Part shown: one piece after another, positions 12,431-23,215 of the stretch
Layout of the letters: each line of letters opens with the position of its first letter
How positions within the stretch are numbered: the stretch's first letter is position 1
NCBI GenBank assembly: GCA_013368315.1
Contig: JAACJM010000009.1
Location: forward strand, 744,001 to 808,000
Length of the DNA stretch: 64,000 nucleotides
Direction: 5' to 3'
Source: Tetrapyrgos nigripes
Lineage: Eukaryota > Basidiomycota > Agaricomycetes > Agaricales > Campanellaceae
Made by a program: the position numbers and the translations under genes
The notes under the pieces: generated by a model
Seen by the model: only the letters and a program-made list of their open reading frames with translations
Told to the model about the DNA's origin: nothing
The model's database searches: none

Positions 12431-13463
12431 TTAATCATATCTGCTTCCTCTCCTCCTAGGTGGTGTGCGGGAACGAGAACGGGAACGAGAAGTTTGACGT
12501 CCACCACCACCCCCTCTTCCCCATCCTCCGCGGCTTGGAGGCGAACCATCACCTCGTCTAGGCGGGGGGACACGCCTGTCCCGGTCAAAACTGTCACCTC
12601 TATCCCTGCCACCTCGACCGCCTCTTCCACGTCCAGCGCCAGAACTCAAAGGACCATCCGACCCACCCCTCCAATGTCCCGATCCAATGCCTCTTCCAGA
12701 CCCTACAGTGCCACTGGGACCAGCAGACACAGGACCTGATCTCCACCCATTTGAAGGAGGCCCAGCATTAGCGCCAGAACCAGAACCTGAGCCCCGGATG
12801 GACAGCTCAGACGGTACAGTGACGTTCTTTGGCAGTAGGACCGCGACACAGAGGTAATCGCCGGGAACAAAACGAAGCTCGTCCAGAGTTCGCTCTTCTC
12901 GCTCTCTCTCCGTGGGTTCCCTTCCTCCCTCCGCCTGCTTCTTGAAGTTGAAGTCATCCTCATCCTCTAGTAGTCTCGGTGCGGTGTGCTCGAGTGAACC
13001 AGGCTCGCCGAGGATGTCTCGTGAGTAGATTATACCCAATTCTTTTTGAGCGAAACGGCCTTTGTTTCCTGGGTCCGCGTATACTGTTCTGAAGGAAAAG
13101 CGAGCCAAAGGATGACGGTACTCTGGGGTAGTGGGTGAGGTGTTGCGGATGGTGGTTAGTACTTCACGAAGCGTTGCGTCTTTCCTAAGTCATACAATTC
13201 ACGTTTTTCTTGAGCCTTTTATCCAAAAAAAGATAATTCATACTCACCAAGTGAAGATTTGCTGCTCGTCAGTGGTTGGTAATGTTCCATCTTCAAATAA
13301 AGACAGACGGTGAAAAGCACCGATTTTGATGAAGGTCCGGATTAGAAATGGGGCAGTCTGGACACAGTTTATGAGTCAGAAAATTGTGAAACAACCAGGA
13401 TAGACTTGCCTTTTCTCTGTCGACAATGGGCTGCCCTGCAGGCGTAGTACTGTCCACCTCCAT
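12431..13463 (-). CDS. SAP18 (Sin3-associated polypeptide p18) homologue with RG/RS-rich tail
   Basis: Three exons on the minus strand (13463-13410, 13357-13248, 13184-12431) give 305 residues. The N-terminal half follows the SAP18 ubiquitin-like fold: IVDREKTAPFLIRTFIKIG, FTWKDATLREV, FSFRTVYADPGNKGRF, KELGIIYSRD and LRFVPGDYLCVAVLLP. After about residue 190 comes a long Gly/Arg/Ser tail with RGRGGRGGRDRG and RSRSRSR patterns, much longer than in animal SAP18. SAP18 acts in Sin3-HDAC co-repression and, with RNPS1 and acinus, in the ASAP splicing complex. The RS-rich tail suggests an RNA-linked role (inference). The first intron uses a GC donor (AAG/GCAAGT). The gene separates hydrolase 2 from hydrolase 3. 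Confidence 0.9.
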
Positions 13464-13823
13464 CTCGAGTCAACGTCACACCGTGACATACATGTGACTC
13501 GATGCGATGATTATCACGTGATGCTCGGAGACACGCGAGGCGGCGCGTCGCTGGCATCGCGCTTTTGGATCAGCTTTTTACGAGCACAATCGCTCTGGCT
13601 CATTGCAGCGCATATGCGCTCCAAATTCATCTTTCAAATCTACATACTTGATACTTCGGCGTCATTATGGTACTCAGCAGCAGTGGATGCGGGCTGCAAT
13701 CAGTTTTTGTGTGCGCCAAGGAGAGAAAAAAAGAAAGACCATCTATTCCCATATAAATAGCCAATACATATAGATAACGCGATTAAGGTGATGTAAAAAT
13801 AACTGGGCAAAAACACCACTCGT
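13464..13823. other. Intergenic spacer SAP18 to hydrolase 3
   Basis: 360 bp with the SAP18 promoter and the hydrolase 3 downstream flank. No gene seen. Confidence 0.45.
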
Positions 13824-15477
13824 TTAAGGCTTAAGCTGAGCGGCGCATGACACGACTGCTGAAATCTCGAAATCTCTCGCATTTAGCAACAGCAAGGGCC
13901 TAGTTCCAGTCGAGGGAATCGTTGCATTGATGAACATCTATATAGTCGCAGAGGTCATCTAATAAGCACAGCGACACCATTGCTTCACGAGGCAGAAATA
14001 CTCACCCTGGTTCTCAGAGCCGTGCTGTTGAACATCTGGTCGTTCTGATGCGAAACGCCTTCGACCCAGTCGATTGTCTGACTGGAAGGCATTCCACCAT
14101 TTGCCTCCAACATATCGACAAAGTTCATTCCGCGCTCCAAATGACTTGAACCTTGGGTCTGCGGAGGATAAGACACTGAGTTTTGATTTTAAAAAATGTA
14201 GCAAATCATCACTTACAACTGCCTCGCATGCCGTATCTCCTGGTCCGTGGTCGGCCTATTTGGTATGCATGAATACAAAAGATTAGAACGAATTGTAAAT
14301 GAGCCAACTCACCGTGCCTTGAGCATAGTGCACATTACGCGAACGATACCTTGCAATGATTCCTTCCCTTCCAAGTTCTTTGGCGTCTCCAGTGGAATAA
14401 CCGGGGAAACCACCGTTCAATCCATACTTGTACCGATCGACATCTGGGCAGGTGGCATTTGGCGCAGGTCGATCCTCCACGAGCCATAAGAATGAGCCAG
14501 GGTTAGCTGTTGAAATGAAGGTTCGTTCATCGCCGGCCAGTCATCATAGATGTCCACTACGCACCAGGGATGTAGTGAACAATATCATCATGCTTCGTAG
14601 GAACACGTAGAGCAGCATAACGTTGATAAAGCTGAGCACCAGCGGAATGACCAATGAAAATGATTTCCTGCAGGCAGACCTCAGCTTTCAGAAGCACAGC
14701 GATGAATCAGCTCATTTCGTACCTGGAGATTGGGATACCTCTCTTTATCTGCATAATGATTCACCACCTCATCCAGTACATGGAAGGAGCTAATCTTATC
14801 ATCCGGATTAGGTCCTTGAGCATATGTGCCGCTGAACCAACCACTCTTGGACCAGTAGAGCTCGGTGGCAGTCCCACCGCCAGCTTGAACGTCTACGCCG
14901 GCAAGGAAGAATGGGCTCAAAATGGAAATGGTACTAGCATTGACGGAGGCGGGATCGGCTTCAGCGGCGTAGCTGAGGATGTTTCTAATGATGATCCAGT
15001 CTATGGGATGTCGGTATCAGCATCACAGATGGGTGGGAGTATAATATGGTTGATAGGTAGACTTACAAGACCAAGCGTCGCGAGCCTGCATAACAGTGAA
15101 TCACCGACGAAGCTCAGCAGTCTGCGAACCTAAATTCAAAGATATCCAGCATTACACACCTTTCCACCCGGGACAATCACAGCGCGAGTTACGGCCGAGT
15201 TATCCAATCCAGAGCTTTGGTAGACCGGCTGGCAACAAAAAACCGGTCAGCAAAAGTAGTAAAAAGACCTTTTTTTCAGCCGACTACTCACAAAGGTTGC
15301 ATTTGTGCCAGAAATCGTCCAGTTTCTGTGCAAGTCAGCATCAGGAACCGTAGGCAAGAATTTCCAGCCGTTATCGGGGTCTCCGTCGACGAAAGGGTTT
15401 TGAATCGGTGTAAACGCAGAGGTCAGAAGAGGGAGTAAGGATAAATAACCGAGAAAGAGCGAGTGTGACGCGACCAT
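13824..15477 (-). CDS. Secreted alpha/beta-hydrolase-like protein 3
   Basis: Third member of the family, minus strand. ATG 15477 starts a signal peptide (SLFLGYLSLLPLLTSAF); then follow NPFVDGDPDNGW, PVYQSSGLD, a tiny exon encoding ARDAWS, YWSKSGWFSGTYAQGP, the elbow FIGHSAGAQ with candidate catalytic Ser, DRYKYGLNGGFPGYSTG, NVHYAQGT, and GVSHQNDQMFNSTALRTR with the candidate His. The last exon starts MFINATIPSTGTRP and ends at the stop 13824-13826. Its tail after TGTRP is more hydrophobic than in hydrolases 1 and 2, which end in Arg-rich sequence. TATA-like sequence lies near 15545-15560. Family function unknown. Confidence 0.78.
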
Positions 15478-16187
15478 TTCGAGCAACGATTGGCAGTCGG
15501 GACGAAGAAGGAAGATGTGAAGAACGGCTTTGCGGGGGATATACTTCGTATATATATTGGCATGATAGACTGAATTTTATCCGAAAAGACGATCATTATC
15601 AAGACGCTTCCCTGAATTTGGTTAGAATCTCACCGCCACGACAAGCCAAATAATCTCCCAATTAATTCCCGAACCGAGCGTTTCAGAATTAACCGAAGGA
15701 AAGGCCACTCTGCCAGCTCGCTGCTCAAGGTAAGTGTGTTCCGTCGGTTTTTCAAGTCTATGCTTTACAACAGCCTAATATCGCGAACGGTTCAACGTAT
15801 CTCCTCTCTTCACTATTCCGTGACAGGACAGGCTTGATCCGCGTCGCGCGACCCACTCTCCACCAATTTCATGTTTCCTTGACCTCTATGTACTTCGCTT
15901 CAAAGATTTTCCTTCATCCATTTTGATTTCCGCTTTACGTAGTTTTTATTTTGCGCCACCATAAATATTTGCCCATACCGAAAGACTCGTCCATGATCTT
16001 TCTTTCGTGTTAATCCTCCCGAGTCTTTCGCTACGTACCTTGTCTTTCATCTTCTTTCCTTCGTATTGATCCTTCCTTGTTTTGACCATTTACGAGCTAC
16101 ATACAGGCCATAAGGCCTTGATAAGTGGGTAGGTACATTTACTACTTCATCTCGTCCATAAAATCAATGTGCTATCAAATCCGTCGT
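15478..16187. other. Intergenic, pyrimidine-rich
   Basis: 710 bp between hydrolase 3 and the MuiA-like copy A. Pyrimidine-rich near 15990-16080 with two loosely similar CTTTC(T/G)TCGT.TT.ATCCT segments. No gene. The segmental duplication begins near 16087. Confidence 0.45.
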
Positions 16188-18701
16188 TCATTCTCCTCTA
16201 ACCCCAAAAAACTTTACATCCATCTTCGCCGGTACCTTGATCTCATACTGTAACACCAAATCCAGCATAGCCGTCTCACCGCCCATCGGAGGCACATTCT
16301 GACACACCCACTCGAGCTTTCCATCTTTGCCTAACCTTTCCAACGCTTCCGACTTTGATTCACCGCCCGTTTGAGTCTCGAGCTCATCTGTACCCTCCCA
16401 TTGCGCAATGACATTCGTGTTATACCCGGGAAGTTTGACTTTGGGCGCTGCGCTAGCAGGAGTACCGTTGGGAGCAGCGCTGGTTGTATTAGAACCAGCC
16501 CCAGTCCCTGCCTTGGAGGTAAAATACGAGCCTGCGATACTAAGCCTATTCGTTGACTTCAGGCTCTGGCTTCGAGCATGGTTAACATGGACTTCAGAGA
16601 GTTGGTCGTCACCCAGCCCCTCGTCTGCGTCAGCTCCGTCTGCACCTACACCCACTCCAGAAGCACTCGTTCCCGCAACAGCCGCACTGGCAATAGAACT
16701 CAGCACTGCTGGATCCGGTAACGTCAAACCCGGGTTGATCAAGTTGACCTTTATCGCTCCGACTGCAGAAACGGGAATCTGGTCTATGACTTTCAAGGTA
16801 GGGATTGAGATGATTTTGGTATTTTGGATCGAAATAATCTGCGTGAAGAGGTGCTCTTTAGTCTTGCTATAGAATCCGGTGGTCGTGACTTTTTTGCGAA
16901 GAGGGTGGTAAGTAATGCGGATGGTTGGGTCATAGCTGTGGGAATGGGATGCGAAAGAGTCATTTATGACATGAGTATAGTACGCGTACAGCAGCATAAG
17001 ACGCTCACCCTAACGGACAGTCAAAACTCTCCAACGGACTGATCAACGGTACATCGATTTGTGAAATGAAACTCCCATCGACGTATACACTCGCTTTTCC
17101 ATTCAAAAGGGTGTACTCTGACGAGTTGACTATCTTTGCCTGTGGGGTAATCATCAGCAAACCCATTCATACTTCAGCGAACCGGCTCATGACCAGGAGT
17201 AAATGCAAGACTGATTCAAGTAGAGGTTGAGAAGCAAGTTTTGCTCACCTTAAACATCACCTTAGCCTCCTTCTTCGGTACTACAGCCCAAGTAACCACT
17301 GCATCCAACTCGAGCTCCGTAATGGAAAACGTATGCTCGTGTTCTCCACCGCCACTGTTACTATCCTTGGCTTCCTCTCGACTAGATGCAGAAGGGATGG
17401 TAACAAACCCAGGAACCCTAAACGTCGCGTTCACACTACCCTTCGATGTAACTTGACTCGTTGGTTTCTTCAACGCCGATGCCAACACTGACGCCACAGG
17501 CGTGTAGGAATCCTCTATAGTCGGGTCATAATTTAAATCCATCCCATCCCCATCCCTGCTTCAGAAACAGACTCTTCTCGAGTAATATGAGGCCGTGCGT
17601 CGAATGAAACAGAACGGGGTTCTTTGTTGCTGTTACCGCCGCTGCCAAAGCCGACTGACTTTTTCCTGGCTAAGGATGAATACACGTATTGGACCTGTTC
17701 TTCTAGGTACCATGGGTCCAAGACTGGGAGCTTGGCACCATAGGTTGGTGTAGTGGTGTCCAGGGTTAGAGGGACGTTTTCCCATGGCTAGACGATCAAA
17801 GGTGTGTTAAATTTAGAAGCTGTATGACGGGAAGAGGACCAGACAACGACATACCTCTCCTGTACTCTGCGTAACAACAGCCTTATACACCAAAGTGACA
17901 GTTTGCTTCCCGTTGGTCGCAGAGGACATATCCACACGGATGTCATATCCTGCCCTCCAGTATCGTTTGTAATCATTCTTACAAGCTAGGACATCGATGT
18001 TAACATCGGTTGAAGAGTATAAGTAGTCGGGTTTGGGAACACACCATATGTCAGAACAAGTTCAACATCACCCGCAGCACCAGCAACAACCACAACAGAC
18101 ACTCGGGTATTCAGCTCAGTCTTCGTCTTCTGTCTTTGCGCCTCAGTCTCCGACTTGATCTTTGCCTCAATTTCCTTCATCTTTCCAACTAGCTCTATAA
18201 CCTTCTCATCGAGTTCCTCTCCAGTGGAGGCGTAACTCTTCATAATAGTGCTGAGATTGCTGACATCGACGTGTTGGATGTTCATGGTGCCGAAAAGGGT
18301 CTCGAGTGAAGAAAGGGAACGTTTGCATCTGTCTAGTGCATGTTGTGCGCGCTCTTTGTCAAGACGCAGGGCATCGAGAGTAGAATTGGTAGTAGTTGGG
18401 GGTGTAGGTATGTTGGATATGGTCACGTCGTGAATGGTCGCGTCTCCTACCCCGTCGACCCTATAAAGGAAAAATAAGACGGAGCCGTGAAAAAGACAGT
18501 CTGGTAGTACCTCAGTGACTCTCTATCCATAACCGTAGGAAGACCATCAATTTGGACCTTGGTTTGGCCAGCATTTACAGCGAACTTGAAGACACGAGTC
18601 ACCTCTGCTCTTGCAGGATACAGAGTGACATTTCGGATGGTGCTCGCACTGAGGGAGTCTAGCTGGATGGTTTGCGGTTCAGTGGGAGTGTCGGTGGTCA
18701 T
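16188..18701 (-). pseudogene. MuiA-like (DUF4140/DUF4139) gene, copy A, frameshifted
   Basis: Minus-strand multi-exon gene from ATG 18701 to the stop at 16188. The N-terminal exon has the DUF4140 signature (NVTLYPARAEVTR, DGLPTVMDRESLR). A coiled-coil segment follows (SSLETLFGTM, ELDEKVIELVGKMKEIEAK). The DUF4139 part contains YWRAGYDIRVDM, TVTLVYKAVVTQSTGE, PWENVPLTLDTTTPTYG, LDAVVTWAVVPKKEA and DPTIRITYHPLRKKVTTTGF; the protein ends FFGVRGE. The family is named after bacterial mucoidy inhibitor A; its biochemical role is not established. Near 17540 the frame breaks in a GGGATG-rich run: the upstream frame reaches TAA, while the downstream part continues in another frame that aligns to copy B. 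A 35-bp duplication also doubles the start region. Probably decaying, unless the break is an assembly error. Confidence 0.75.
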
Positions 18702-18762
18702 TGTGGGGATGAATGATGATTAAGTATGGTGGTCATTGTGGGGATGAATGATGATTAAGTAT
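18693..18762. repeat. 35-bp tandem duplication over the copy A start codon
   Basis: Two perfect or nearly perfect 35-bp units (18693-18727 and 18728-18762) that include the start codon and its context. The extra ATG at 18736 opens a 12-codon upstream frame whose TGA (18700-18698) overlaps the main ATG (18701-18699) as ATGA. Copy B has only one unit. Confidence 0.85.
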
Positions 18763-18775
18763 GGTCGTTGCGGAG

Positions 18776-18785
18776 ATTATATAGG
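18776..18785 (-). promoter_or_regulatory. TATA-like element of MuiA copy A
   Basis: CTATATAAT on the minus strand about 75-80 bp upstream of the main ATG. Copy B has the same element nearer its ATG. Confidence 0.4.
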
Positions 18786-19260
18786 TCTTATTGGCATTGT
18801 CTCTCCTGTCTCTACAGCTTTGACATTGAAGGAACCAGTCTTGAATTCGCTTGCGGAGACAGTGATCTGTTTGCGATCGCAGTCGGTACCTTTCCGCAGC
18901 GAGTGCTTGACGTAGGAGACATGATGGTTTGAGGGAAAACTGCATTATTGGCCTACATATCGGTGTTATATGTCAAACTGCGAGTTTCTTGAAAAGCATG
19001 TTATCGAGTATCCAGAACGCAAGGCAGAAGTACCCACAAATTCTGGCCTTTGAGAAGGAGTTTGTATACAGAAGGCCATGTTTTGATGATGGATTCTCCT
19101 GCCTTCGTCTAGAAAAAACAGGGGATTTGTTCACATTGCGTTCACTTGAAGAGGACGTCGAGGCCATTGATCAAGATAGCGGTTCCTGCATGACCTGTAC
19201 ATGTCACGTCACTGGGAACGCGTCTGCCTCAGTGCTTGTATTTTGAGCGTATACGAGATA

Positions 19261-22248
19261 CATTTACGAGATACATACAGGCCATAAGGCCTTGATAAGT
19301 GGGTACATTTACTAATTCGTCTCGTCAAACAAATCGATGTGCTATCAAATCCGTCGTTCATTCTCCTCTAACCCCAAAAAACTTCACATTCATCTTCGCC
19401 GGCACCTTGATCTCATACTGTAACACCAAATCCAGCAGAGCTGTCTCACCGCCCATCGGAGGCACATTCTGACACACCCACTCGAGCTTTCCATCTTTGC
19501 CCAACCTTTCCAACGCTTCCGACTTTGATTCACCGCCCGTTTGAGTCTCGAGCTCATCTGTACCCTCCCATTGCGCAATGACATTCGTGTTATACCCGGG
19601 AAGTTTGACTTTGGGTGCTGCTGGGCTAGCAGGAGTACCATTGGGAGCAGCGCTGGTGATAGTAGAACCAGCCCCAGTCCCTGCCTTGGAGGTAAAATAC
19701 GAGCCTGCGATACTAAGCCTATTCGTTGACTTCAAGCTCTGGCTTCGAGCGTGGTTAACATGGACTTCAGAGACTTGGTCGTCACCCAGACCCTCGTCTG
19801 CGTCAGCTCCGTTTGCACCCACACCCACTCCAGAAGCACTCGTTCCCGCAACAGCTGCATTGGCAATAGAACTCAGCACTGCTGGATCCGGTAACGTCAA
19901 ACCAGGATTGATCAAGTTGACCTTTATCGCTCCGACTGCAGAAACGGGAATCTGGTCGATGACTTTCAAGGCAGGGATTGAGATGGTTTTGGTATTTTGG
20001 ATCGAAATGGTTTGCGTGAAGAGGTGCTCTTTAGTCTTGCTATAGAATCCGGTGGTTGTAACTTTTTTGCGAAGAGGGTGGTAAGTAACGCGGATGGTTG
20101 GGTCATAGCTGTGGGAATGGGATGCGAAAGAGTCATGTATGACATGAGTATGGTACGCGTAGAGTAACATGAGACGCTCACCCTAACGGACAGTCAAAAC
20201 TCTCCAACGGACTGATCAACGGTACATCGATTTGTGAAATGAAACTCCCATCGACGTATACACTCGCTTTTCCATTCAGAAGAGTGTACTCTGACGAGTT
20301 GACTATCTTTGCCTGTGGGGTAATCATCAGCAAACCCATTCATACTTCAGCGAACCGGCTCATGACCAGGAGTAAATGCAAGACTGATTCAAGTAGAGGT
20401 TGAGAAGCAAGTTTTGCTCACCTTAAACATCACCCTAGCTTCCTTCTTCGGGACCACAGCCCAAGTAACCACTGCATCCAACTCGAGCTCCGTGATGGAA
20501 AACGTATGCTCATGGTCCACACCGCCACTATCACTATCCTTGGCTTCCTCTCTACTAGATGCAGAAGGGATGGTAACAAACCCAGGAACCCTGAATGTCG
20601 CGTTCACACTACCCTTCGACGTAACCTGACTCGTTGGTTTCTTCAACGCCAACGCTGACGCAAAAGGCATCAACATGCTCCTACTCCCATATTTAAAATC
20701 CACCCTGTCTGATTTTTCCTCTTCATGAATAGTCTCATCTTGAGCGATATGAGGCCGTGCGTCGAATGAAACAGAACGGGATTCTTTGTTGCTGTTACCG
20801 CCGCCGCCAAAACCGGCTGACTTCCTCTTGGCTAAGGATGAATACACGTATTGGACCTGTTCTTCTAGGTACCATGGGTCCAGGACTGGGAGTTTGGCGC
20901 CATAAGTTGGGGTAGTGGTGTCCAGGGTGAGAGGGACGTTTTCCCATGGCTAGATCATCAAAGGTGTGTTAAATTTAGAAGCTGTATGACGGGAAGAGGA
21001 CTAGACAACGACATACCTCTCCTGTACTCTGCGTAACAACAGCCTTATAGACCAAAGTGACAGTTTGCTTCCCATCCGTCGCAGAGGACATATCCACACG
21101 GATGTCATATCCTGCCCTCCAGTATCGTTTGGAAACATTCTTACAAGCTAAGACATCGATGTTAGCATCGGTTGAAGAGTGTAGTCGGGGTCTGGCAACA
21201 CACCATATGTCAGAACAAGCTCAACATCACCCGCGGCACCAGCAACAACCACAACAGACACTCGGATATTCAGCTCAGTCTTCGTCTTCTGTCCTTGTGC
21301 CTCAGTCTCCGACTTGATCTTTTCCTCAATTTCTTTCATCTTTCCCACTAGCTCTATAACCTTCTCATCGAGTTCCTCTCCAGTGGAGTCGTAACTCTTC
21401 ATAATAGTGCTGAGATTGCTGACATCGACGTGTTGGATGTTCATGGTGCCGAAAAGGGTCTCGAGTGAAGAAAGGGAACGTTTGCATCTGTCTAGTGCAT
21501 ATTGTGTGCGCTCTTTTTCAAGACGTAGGGAATCGAGAGTAGAATTGGTGGTAGTTGGGGGTGTAGGTATGTTGGATATGGTCACGTCGTGAATGGTCGC
21601 GTCTCCTACCCCGTCGACCCTATAAAGGAAAAATAAGACGGAGCCGTGAAAAAGACAGTCTGGTAGTACCTCAGTGACTCTCTATCCATAACCGTAGGAA
21701 GACCATCAATTTGGACCTTGGTTTGGCCAGCATTTACAGCGAACTTGAAGACACGAGTCACTTCTGCTCTTGCAGGATATAGAGTGACATTTCGGATGGT
21801 GCTCGCACTGAGGGAGTTTAGCTGGATGATTTGCGGTTCAGTGGGAGTGTCGGTGGTCATTGTGGGGATAAGTGATGATTATCGTCGTTGCGAAGAGATT
21901 ATATAGGTCTTATTTGCATTGCCTCTCCTGTCGACAAATTGTCTACAGCTTTGACAAGGGAATCAGTCTTGAATTCACTTGCGGAGTAGGGGGTTGTTAC
22001 CTGACAGACTGCAGTGATGTGGTTGTGATTGCAGGTACCTTTCTGCAGCGAGTGCTTGACGTAGATTCTAGAAGACATGGTGGTTTGAGAGAAAACTGCC
22101 ATTATTAGCCTGCATCGGTGTAACATGTCAAACTGCAAGTTTCTTGAAAAGCATGTTATCGAGTGTCCAGAACGCAATGCAGAAGTACTCACAAATTCTG
22201 GCCTTTGAGAAGGAGTTTGTTTACGAAATTCCATGGCCTGATGATGGA
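19261..22248. repeat. Segmental duplication, copy B
   Basis: Second unit of the direct duplication, starting CATTTACGAGATACATACAG and ending after TTTGAGAAGGAGTTTGTTTAC. High similarity to copy A over exons and introns, with scattered substitutions and one divergent block around 20670-20740. Confidence 0.9.
19358..21860 (-). CDS. MuiA-like (DUF4140/DUF4139) protein, copy B
   Basis: Intact partner of copy A. It runs from ATG 21860 to the stop at 19358 with the same exon plan: DUF4140 exon, coiled-coil exon (ELDEKVIELVGKMKEIEEK), a short exon with YWRAGYDIRVDM, then DUF4139 exons ending FFGVRGE. The exon that is broken in copy A is continuous here (20847-20389); in place of the GGATGG-rich run it reads HEEEKSDRVDFKYG. 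A Gly/Ala/Ser-rich low-complexity insert with GVGVGANGADADEG lies in the C-terminal third. The protein has no obvious signal peptide or membrane helix and is probably intracellular. Family function unknown; MuiA is only a name carried over from bacteria. Confidence 0.85.
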
Positions 22249-22504
22249 GGACTTGTGGAGAACGGTGATTAAAGTTTGAGGAGGATTTGACGCCTGCGCG
22301 GGGTCAATCCGCTTTTCAGACAAAAAGCTTCCGAGACTTGCGCCAGGCATGAGCAACGCGTTCGGAAAGAAAAAGCATAGTAAATGTATTTCAGAACCTT
22401 CGTCTAGAGCTACAGTAATAATATACAGATTTTGGTGTCGGTGTTGATCTAAGTTTCAAAAAAGAAACTTTTTCCTGTCAAGCACCGACAGAACGAGACG
22501 CGTC

Positions 22505-23215
22505 TCAAGCTCGCCTCTCCATACGTGCCTGACGAAGTACAAGTAGAGTATCATTAACTGCTGTCCAGCTTTGCTGCATAACCTCCCCTTCCACATTTCA
22601 ATTGACTTCCACAAAGGGAAAGAGTCGGTCCAAATGGCGAGCAACGATGGCGGGATTTTTGGGTTCTCGTTCACCCCTTGGGCATATTAATGACAGCCGG
22701 TGGGAGTGCAGTGGTTGTCCGGGAATATAGAGAGGGATGTCCATGTCCACGGCAAGTGGAATGCAAAGCTCGTCCAGGAGAGGACAGTATTGAGCTAATT
22801 GCCCTAGCGCTTGGATGGCAACTCCCATTTCGTTCCCCTGAATGGTCAACGACGTCAGATCCGGCCATGACTTGGCCATCATCTGGACAGATGCATCGTC
22901 AAGCGGGATTGGATAATTGGTGACTACTTTCTTCAAAGACGTGAGTCTGCACATTGTGTGCAAGACATGATCCCAACTATCGCTTTCTATGGGGACGAAA
23001 CCGTCTGGAGGCAATGAAATCTTGATGTTCTCGATCCTCAAATGAGTAAGGGATGACTGGCAGCGTTCCACAACCTTTGTCAAGAACGAGTCAGAGGAGT
23101 GGAGGACAAGAAAAACGCCGTGTATCGCTGTCTTAGAAAGAAAGAGGGGCACTAGAAAGAGGCCGCTTGGAAGCCGCGTCGCGTGTACTCCGCTTGTCTC
23201 CGACGGCGTTCCTTA
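22505..23215 (-). pseudogene. F-box/LRR-like protein relic
   Basis: Minus-strand open stretch without an ATG, starting after a stop near 23216 (GTPSETSGVHATRL). It continues with CQSSLTHLRIENIKIS, LTSLKKVV, LTSLTIQGNEM and HLDRLFPFVEVN. The leucine spacing and the ending resemble the LRR-like part of Agaricomycete F-box proteins; the N-terminal F-box itself is missing. After LFPFVEVN a TGA interrupts, but the same frame goes on for 30 codons (NVEGEVMQQSWTAVNDTLLV) to the next stop at 22505-22507. Those codons look like the true C-terminus. Truncated and stopped, so most likely a relic. Confidence 0.6.

Larger units (their letters stand above)
16087..19095. repeat. Segmental duplication, copy A
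   Basis: First unit of a direct tandem duplication, offset about 3.17 kb from copy B. It starts at CATTTACGAG followed by CATACAGGCCATAAGGCC and extends past the MuiA-like gene to TTTGAGAAGGAGTTTGT near 19050-19066. Introns and flanks are duplicated as well as exons, so the event was at DNA level. Confidence 0.9.

Noticed and set aside
17525..17560. Programmed frameshift in the MuiA-like copy A
   Set aside because: There is no slippery heptamer in phase, and the intact copy B does not need one. A slippage deletion is simpler.
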